Source: Agrobacterium vitis
Lineage (GTDB): Bacteria; Pseudomonadota; Alphaproteobacteria; Rhizobiales; Rhizobiaceae
Length of the DNA: 64,000 nucleotides
Direction of reading: 5' to 3'
Assembly (NCBI RefSeq): GCF_013337045.2
Contig: NZ_CP118262.1
Coordinates: forward strand, 124,001-188,000
Each line of letters begins with the position of its first letter. Position 1 is the stretch's first letter. The position numbers were made by a program, and so were the translations under genes. The notes under the pieces are model-generated. The model saw nothing but the letters and a program-made list of their open reading frames with translations, was not told the DNA's origin and did no database searches. This document shows, piece after piece, positions 60,224 to 64,000 of this stretch.

Positions 60224-61638
60224 GTGTCCTTAAATTCCGCACGACTTAGACCAACGCTGGCGCTGGCGACGATCCTGACAGCGCAGCTCATGCTGACGAT
60301 GGATTTTCTAATCGTTCTGGTCGCGCTACCCAAGATCCAGACAGAGCTCGGTTTTACCCCAGCCGGGCTTTCGTGGGTGCCGAACGCCTTCGCCTTGGCG
60401 TTCGGCGGCCTTCTTCTACTTGGCGGTCGCCTCGGTGACCTCTACGGCCAGGTGAAGGCCTTCAAGATCGGCATCGCCATCTCGTCGCAGCATCGCTTCT
60501 GGGCGGGGTGGCCGGAACACCACTTCTCCTCATTGCCGCCCGCGTCCTTCAGGGCATCGGGGCCGCCCTCGCGGGGCCAAGCGTTCTCGCGCTGATCACG
60601 ACGATGGCGCGTGATGAAACCGAGCGGAACCGTGGCCTCTCCCTGTTCATCTCCATATCGTCGGTCGGAGCGTCCGTCGGTCTCATCCTCGGAGGAGCCC
60701 TGACCGACCTTTTGTCCTGGCGCTGGTCGCTGCTCATCAATGTTCCGATCGGAGCGGTCGTCCTCGTTCTCATCGGACGACTGGTCAAGGAAACGGACCC
60801 GAAGCCAGCGCGGCTCGATATTGCCGGCGCGCTGACGGCGACACTCGGATCCGTCGCACTCGTCTACGCCTTCATCAGCGCCGCTGAACATGGTTGGACG
60901 GCGGCGTCGACTGTCGGGTCCTTTGCCATCTCTGTCGGTCTTCTCGTCTCGTTCTTCCGGATCGAGAAATGGACTGCAGAACCTTTGCTCGATCTCTCGC
61001 TCCTGCATAGCAGGCCCCGCCTGGGCGGACTGGCCGTGATGGCGATGATCGTCGGCATGCACTTCTCGATGTTGTTCCTAATCGTGCAATATCTGCAGCA
61101 GGTCCTCGGCTTCGCGCCGCTTGCGGCCGGGCTCGCCTACCTGCCCCTGTCCGTCACCATATTCACGATTTCTCCCGCCATGCCAAGCTTCATCGTCAGG
61201 TTCGGGCCTCGGCCGTTACTCGCAATCGGCAGCGTGCTGGTTGCCGCAAGCTTTGTTGGCTTTGCGATGCTCGACGGTGACAGCACCTATTTCCCTGATG
61301 TGCTTGTTCCGCTGGTCGTGCATGCCGTTGGTGTCGCCCTGGTCTTTGCGCCGGGCACCGTCGCCATCATGGAAGGCGTACCTGTTAAGCACGCCGGGGC
61401 AGCGTCCGGACTGCTCCAGATGGACCAGCAGGTCGGTGGTGCGCTTGGCCTTGCTATCATCGCGGCCGTTTATGCCGGCAACGCGGTGCCAGGTCAGTTC
61501 ACGATCGGCCTCGGAACTGCCTTCGCCGTGGCCGCAGCGGTCTCGCTTCTGGCCACCCTCATCGCAAGCCGGACGGTTCGCCATAAGCGGCCCTCAACCG
61601 GCACTGAGATCCCGAAACCCCAAACCGTTCACTTCTAA
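60224..61638 (+). pseudogene. MFS transporter (DHA2/EmrB type), frameshifted
   Basis: The first frame (GTG 60224, with AAGGAGGA five bases upstream) covers the first three helices: LALATILTAQLMLTMDFLIV, WVPNAFALAFGGLLLLGGRL and AFKIGIAI. The next frame continues with LVAASLLGGVAGTPLLLIAA and runs through ~11 more helices to 61638 (DDLLSWRWSLLINVPIGAVV-like motif, LLQMDQQVGGALGLAI). One base is missing near 60481. Intact, it would be a 14-helix drug or metabolite exporter. It could be an error or a fresh mutation. Confidence 0.85.
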
Positions 61639-61681
61639 ACCAAACGGAGCCCTTGGGCCCGTCAATCACAAAGGAACTGAC

Positions 61682-62158
61682 ATGACCAATACAACCGAGA
61701 TCCTCGCACGCCTCGACGCCGAAAGCGCCATCACGCGGCTGCTCTCGACCTACACGCATCTCCTTGACGACGGCAAGTTCGACAAGGTCGCCGAGCTGCT
61801 TCAGCACGCGACCATGGATATCCTTGGCGACACCGCCAGTACGCGCGAGGGCATCGAAAAGTACCTCGCAGCCGGCGTCCAGCGCCATGGGGACGGAACG
61901 CCGCGGACATGGCATCAGATTTCCAACATCATCATCGACGTCGAAACCTCGGGCGAGAAGGCGAGCTCCGTCTGTTACTTCACCGTCCACCAGGAGCTGG
62001 AAGGTTTCCCGCTGCAGCCAATCTGCACCGGTCGTTATGTCGATACGTTCGAGAAGCACGATGGCGAATGGAGGTTCGTCTACCGCCTGCTGAAGCCACG
62101 CCACTTTGGCGATCTCCATAATCACGTCGGTTCGCCGATCGACAAGTCGAAGGCGTGA
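61682..62158 (+). CDS. NTF2/SnoaL-like protein, first copy of duplicated pair
   Basis: A 158-residue SnoaL_4-type protein: RLDAESAITRLLSTYTHLLD, GDGTPRTWHQISNIIIDVET, YFTVHQELEGFPLQPICTGRY and DGEWRFVYRLLKPRHFGDL. It is closely similar to the protein at 62933 (YFTVHQELPGLPLQPIVTGRY). AAAGGAAC precedes ATG 61682. It starts 43 bases after the MFS gene and precedes an SDR by 10 bases. Role unknown; an isomerase or dehydratase is possible. Confidence 0.88.
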   Translation: MTNTTEILARLDAESAITRLLSTYTHLLDDGKFDKVAELLQHATMDILGDTASTREGIEKYLAAGVQRHGDGTPRTWHQISNIIIDVETSGEKASSVCYFTVHQELEGFPLQPICTGRYVDTFEKHDGEWRFVYRLLKPRHFGDLHNHVGSPIDKSKA

Positions 62159-62168
62159 TGGTGCAGCT

Positions 62169-62897
62169 ATGACCAATCAACCAAGAGCGCTAGTTACCGG
62201 CGCCAACAAGGGTATCGGGCTCTCGATCGCAAAGGGGCTGGGCCAACACGGATATCAGGTCTGGATCGGGTCCCGCGATGCGGAGCGAGGCCGGATTGCT
62301 GTCGCTGAATTGGAGCAAGCGGGCATCGACGCGCGCGTGCTTCTGCTCGATGTAGCGGATCCCGGAAGCGTGGAAGCGGCCTCGTCGTTTTTGAGCAGGC
62401 AGATCGATGCTCTCGACGTGTTGGTCAACAATGCCGGGATTGCCTTGGGTTTTGCGAATCCACCGAGCGAGCAGTCGATCGACGAACTCAAGGCGGTCTA
62501 CGAGGTCAACGTCTTCGGGCCGGTCCGCGTAACCCAGGCATTTCTGCCGCTTCTCAAGAAGGCGGAGGGGGCGCGCATCGTGATGATGAGCAGCGGTCTC
62601 GGGTCGCTCAGCCTCGTGACCGATCCGACGTCCATCTACTCCACGGCCAACCTGCTCGCCTACAATTCCTCGAAGACGGCGCTGAATGCCGTGAGCATTG
62701 CCTTCGCCAAGGAGCTCGCGCCGCTCGGCATCAAGGTCAACGCGGTCGAGCCTGGCAGTGTGGCAACCGACCTCAACGGCAACAACGGCGCCCTGACCCC
62801 GGACGAGGGGGCTGTCAGTGCGATCCGTCTTGCAACGATTGGCCCTGACGGCCCGACGGGCGGCTTTTTCGGACACGATGGCACCCAGCCCTGGTGA
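62169..62897 (+). CDS. SDR family oxidoreductase, first copy of duplicated pair
   Basis: A 242-residue short-chain dehydrogenase of the carbonyl-reductase-like type: VTGANKGIGLSIAKGL, WIGSRDAERG, LVNNAGIALG, MMSSGLGSLS and YNSSKTALNAVSIAFAKEL. It is a paralogue of the partial SDR at 63427. It ends with GGFFGHDGTQPW. Start ATG 62169; the longer frame was rejected because it lies inside the NTF2 gene. Confidence 0.92.
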   Translation: MTNQPRALVTGANKGIGLSIAKGLGQHGYQVWIGSRDAERGRIAVAELEQAGIDARVLLLDVADPGSVEAASSFLSRQIDALDVLVNNAGIALGFANPPSEQSIDELKAVYEVNVFGPVRVTQAFLPLLKKAEGARIVMMSSGLGSLSLVTDPTSIYSTANLLAYNSSKTALNAVSIAFAKELAPLGIKVNAVEPGSVATDLNGNNGALTPDEGAVSAIRLATIGPDGPTGGFFGHDGTQPW

Positions 62898-62932
62898 CAC
62901 GCCCCGCTTCCCATCAAAGAAAGGAAATTCTC

Positions 62933-63430
62933 ATGTTCCAGAGCTCATCAAAGGTCGACGTTACTGATCGCCTTGTCGCCGAGAGCGCAATCGGCCGCCT
63001 CATCTCCACCTACGTCCACAACGTCGATGACGGCAAGATCGCAGAGAATGCCGAACTGCTCGCTAACGCCCGGTTCACGGTCGGGGACACCGTTGTTCAC
63101 GGCCGGGACGAAGTCGCGCGCTTCTTCAAGAACAATGTCCAGCATCACGAAGATGGAACGCCCAGAACCTGGCATGCAGTCTCGAATGTCATCATTGATG
63201 TGGACTCTGCAACGAGCGCGAGAGCGGTGAGCTATTTCACCGTCCATCAGGAGCTTCCAGGCCTGCCGCTTCAGCCGATCGTGACAGGCCGATATCTCGA
63301 TACGTTCGAGTTCGTCGATAGCGAGTGGCGCTTCGCATCACGTTCCGTCCAGCCGCGCCTTATCGGCGAGCTCGGCCACCATGTCGCCAAACCAGAAGAC
63401 AGCTCCGAAAACGGAGGTGGCAATCCATGA
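62933..63430 (+). CDS. NTF2/SnoaL-like protein, second copy of duplicated pair
   Basis: A 165-residue protein: LVAESAIGRLISTYVHNVDD, EDGTPRTWHAVSNVIIDVDS, YFTVHQELPGLPLQPIVTGR and SEWRFASRSVQPRLIGELG. It parallels the protein at 61682 along its whole length. AAAGGAAA precedes ATG 62933. Its stop overlaps the next SDR by 4 bases. Confidence 0.88.
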   Translation: MFQSSSKVDVTDRLVAESAIGRLISTYVHNVDDGKIAENAELLANARFTVGDTVVHGRDEVARFFKNNVQHHEDGTPRTWHAVSNVIIDVDSATSARAVSYFTVHQELPGLPLQPIVTGRYLDTFEFVDSEWRFASRSVQPRLIGELGHHVAKPEDSSENGGGNP

Positions 63431-64000
63431 CTGAGAAGAAACATGCGCTGGTGACCGGCGCGAACAAGGGCATTGGAGTTGCCATCGCCAAAGGATTGGC
63501 CGAGCAAGGCATGACCGTGTGGATGGGTGCCCGAGATCCCGAGCGTCGGGAGAATGCGGTCGCGCAGCTAAGGAGCGACGGCCTGGATGTCAGGCTACTC
63601 GTCATCGATGTCGCTGACGACACAAGTGTGAGACAAGCAGCCACTCGGCTCTCCGAGGAAATCGACGCCCTCCATGTCCTCGTCAACAATGCCGGGATTC
63701 TGGTTGATGTCGCCACACCCCCAAGCCAAGTCACGATGGAGGCTATTAAATCGACGTTCGAGGTGAACGTCTTCGGCCCTATCCGCGTGACCCAGGTCTT
63801 CGTTTCTCTTCTCAAAGCGGCGGGTGATGCCCGTATCGTCATGATGGGGAGCGGTGTGGGTTCGCTGACCCTGATATCCGACCCGACGTCGCTGTATTCG
63901 AGCGTCAATCTACTCGACTATACCGCTTCCAAGGTCGCGCTCAACGCGGTCACGGTTTCCTTTGCGAAAGAGCTGGAGCCATCCGGTATCATGGTGAACG
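63427..64000 (+). CDS. SDR family oxidoreductase, second copy of duplicated pair, 3' end outside the window
   Basis: The first 191 residues of a short-chain dehydrogenase: VTGANKGIGVAIAKGL, WMGARDPERR, LVNNAGILVD, MMGSGVGSLT and YTASKVALNAVTVSFAKEL. It mirrors the SDR at 62169. The ATG overlaps the stop of the NTF2 gene (ATGA). The gene continues past base 64000. Confidence 0.92.
   Translation, partial: MTEKKHALVTGANKGIGVAIAKGLAEQGMTVWMGARDPERRENAVAQLRSDGLDVRLLVIDVADDTSVRQAATRLSEEIDALHVLVNNAGILVDVATPPSQVTMEAIKSTFEVNVFGPIRVTQVFVSLLKAAGDARIVMMGSGVGSLTLISDPTSLYSSVNLLDYTASKVALNAVTVSFAKELEPSGIMVN

Noticed and set aside
1..64000. CRISPR arrays, insertion sequences, tRNA or rRNA genes
   Set aside because: No spaced direct repeats, transposase motifs or RNA gene signatures were seen in reading the window.

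Overview
The window reads as accessory DNA of a GC-rich alphaproteobacterium, most likely of the order Rhizobiales (Rhizobium, Sinorhizobium or Agrobacterium type). The evidence is tandem ku genes facing a multi-domain ligD, a DUF982 gene, a LigD-linked HARP-like protein, and many promoters of the alphaproteobacterial stress sigma factor EcfG. No tRNA, rRNA, ribosomal-protein, replication or transposase gene was found. A secondary replicon or a large accessory region is possible, but that is inference.

Left end (1-6.0 kb): two small cassettes that look like a mobile or defence-type island. The first is an overlapping three-gene operon (radical SAM protein, DnaQ-like exonuclease, P-loop nucleoside-kinase-like ATPase), followed by a WYL-domain regulator with overlapping palindromes in front of its start. 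The second is a two-repeat small protein, a zinc-finger/TIR-domain protein and a small HNH-type protein. A 3'-terminal piece of a GIY-YIG (T5orf172-type) protein sits at the edge.

6.2-18 kb: a frameshifted phospholipase D; an RsbQ-like alpha/beta hydrolase coupled to a PAS histidine kinase; a CheY-CheC-histidine kinase operon; an AI-2E-type permease with a long soluble tail; GlgX; and a DUF892 ferritin-like protein.

18-52 kb: a general stress response (GSR) block. Ten sites of the exact form GGAAC-N17-GTT lie upstream of genes for two DUF892 proteins, a response regulator, a glucose-dehydrogenase-like SDR, DUF6766, a PQQ-type dehydrogenase fused to a YbhB/PEBP domain (heading a five-gene cluster), tandem Ku, a ferritin-like protein, an esterase and a low-affinity iron permease. 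KatE, LigD, Hsp20, GH15 glucoamylase with an SMP-30 lactonase, and a 1,198-residue hybrid histidine kinase are interspersed. Together they fit desiccation, oxidative and osmotic stress survival: catalase, iron handling, DNA end joining, glucan or trehalose breakdown and sugar oxidation.

53-64 kb: a redox and detoxification cluster with six SDR enzymes, three NTF2-like proteins, two VOC proteins, a saccharopine-dehydrogenase-like protein, two TetR regulators, one AraC regulator and an MFS transporter with a frameshift. Both TetR-SDR intergenic regions carry 12-bp palindromes of one form (TAGYR-N2-YRCTA), five in all. The right end is a tandem duplication of an NTF2-SDR pair, and the last gene runs off the window.

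Degraded genes are common: phospholipase D, metallophosphoesterase, cupin, MFS transporter, an ankyrin gene, an exonuclease, an esterase fragment and an antiporter tail. The single-base cases could be sequencing errors; the esterase and antiporter fragments and the ankyrin gene look like true decay.
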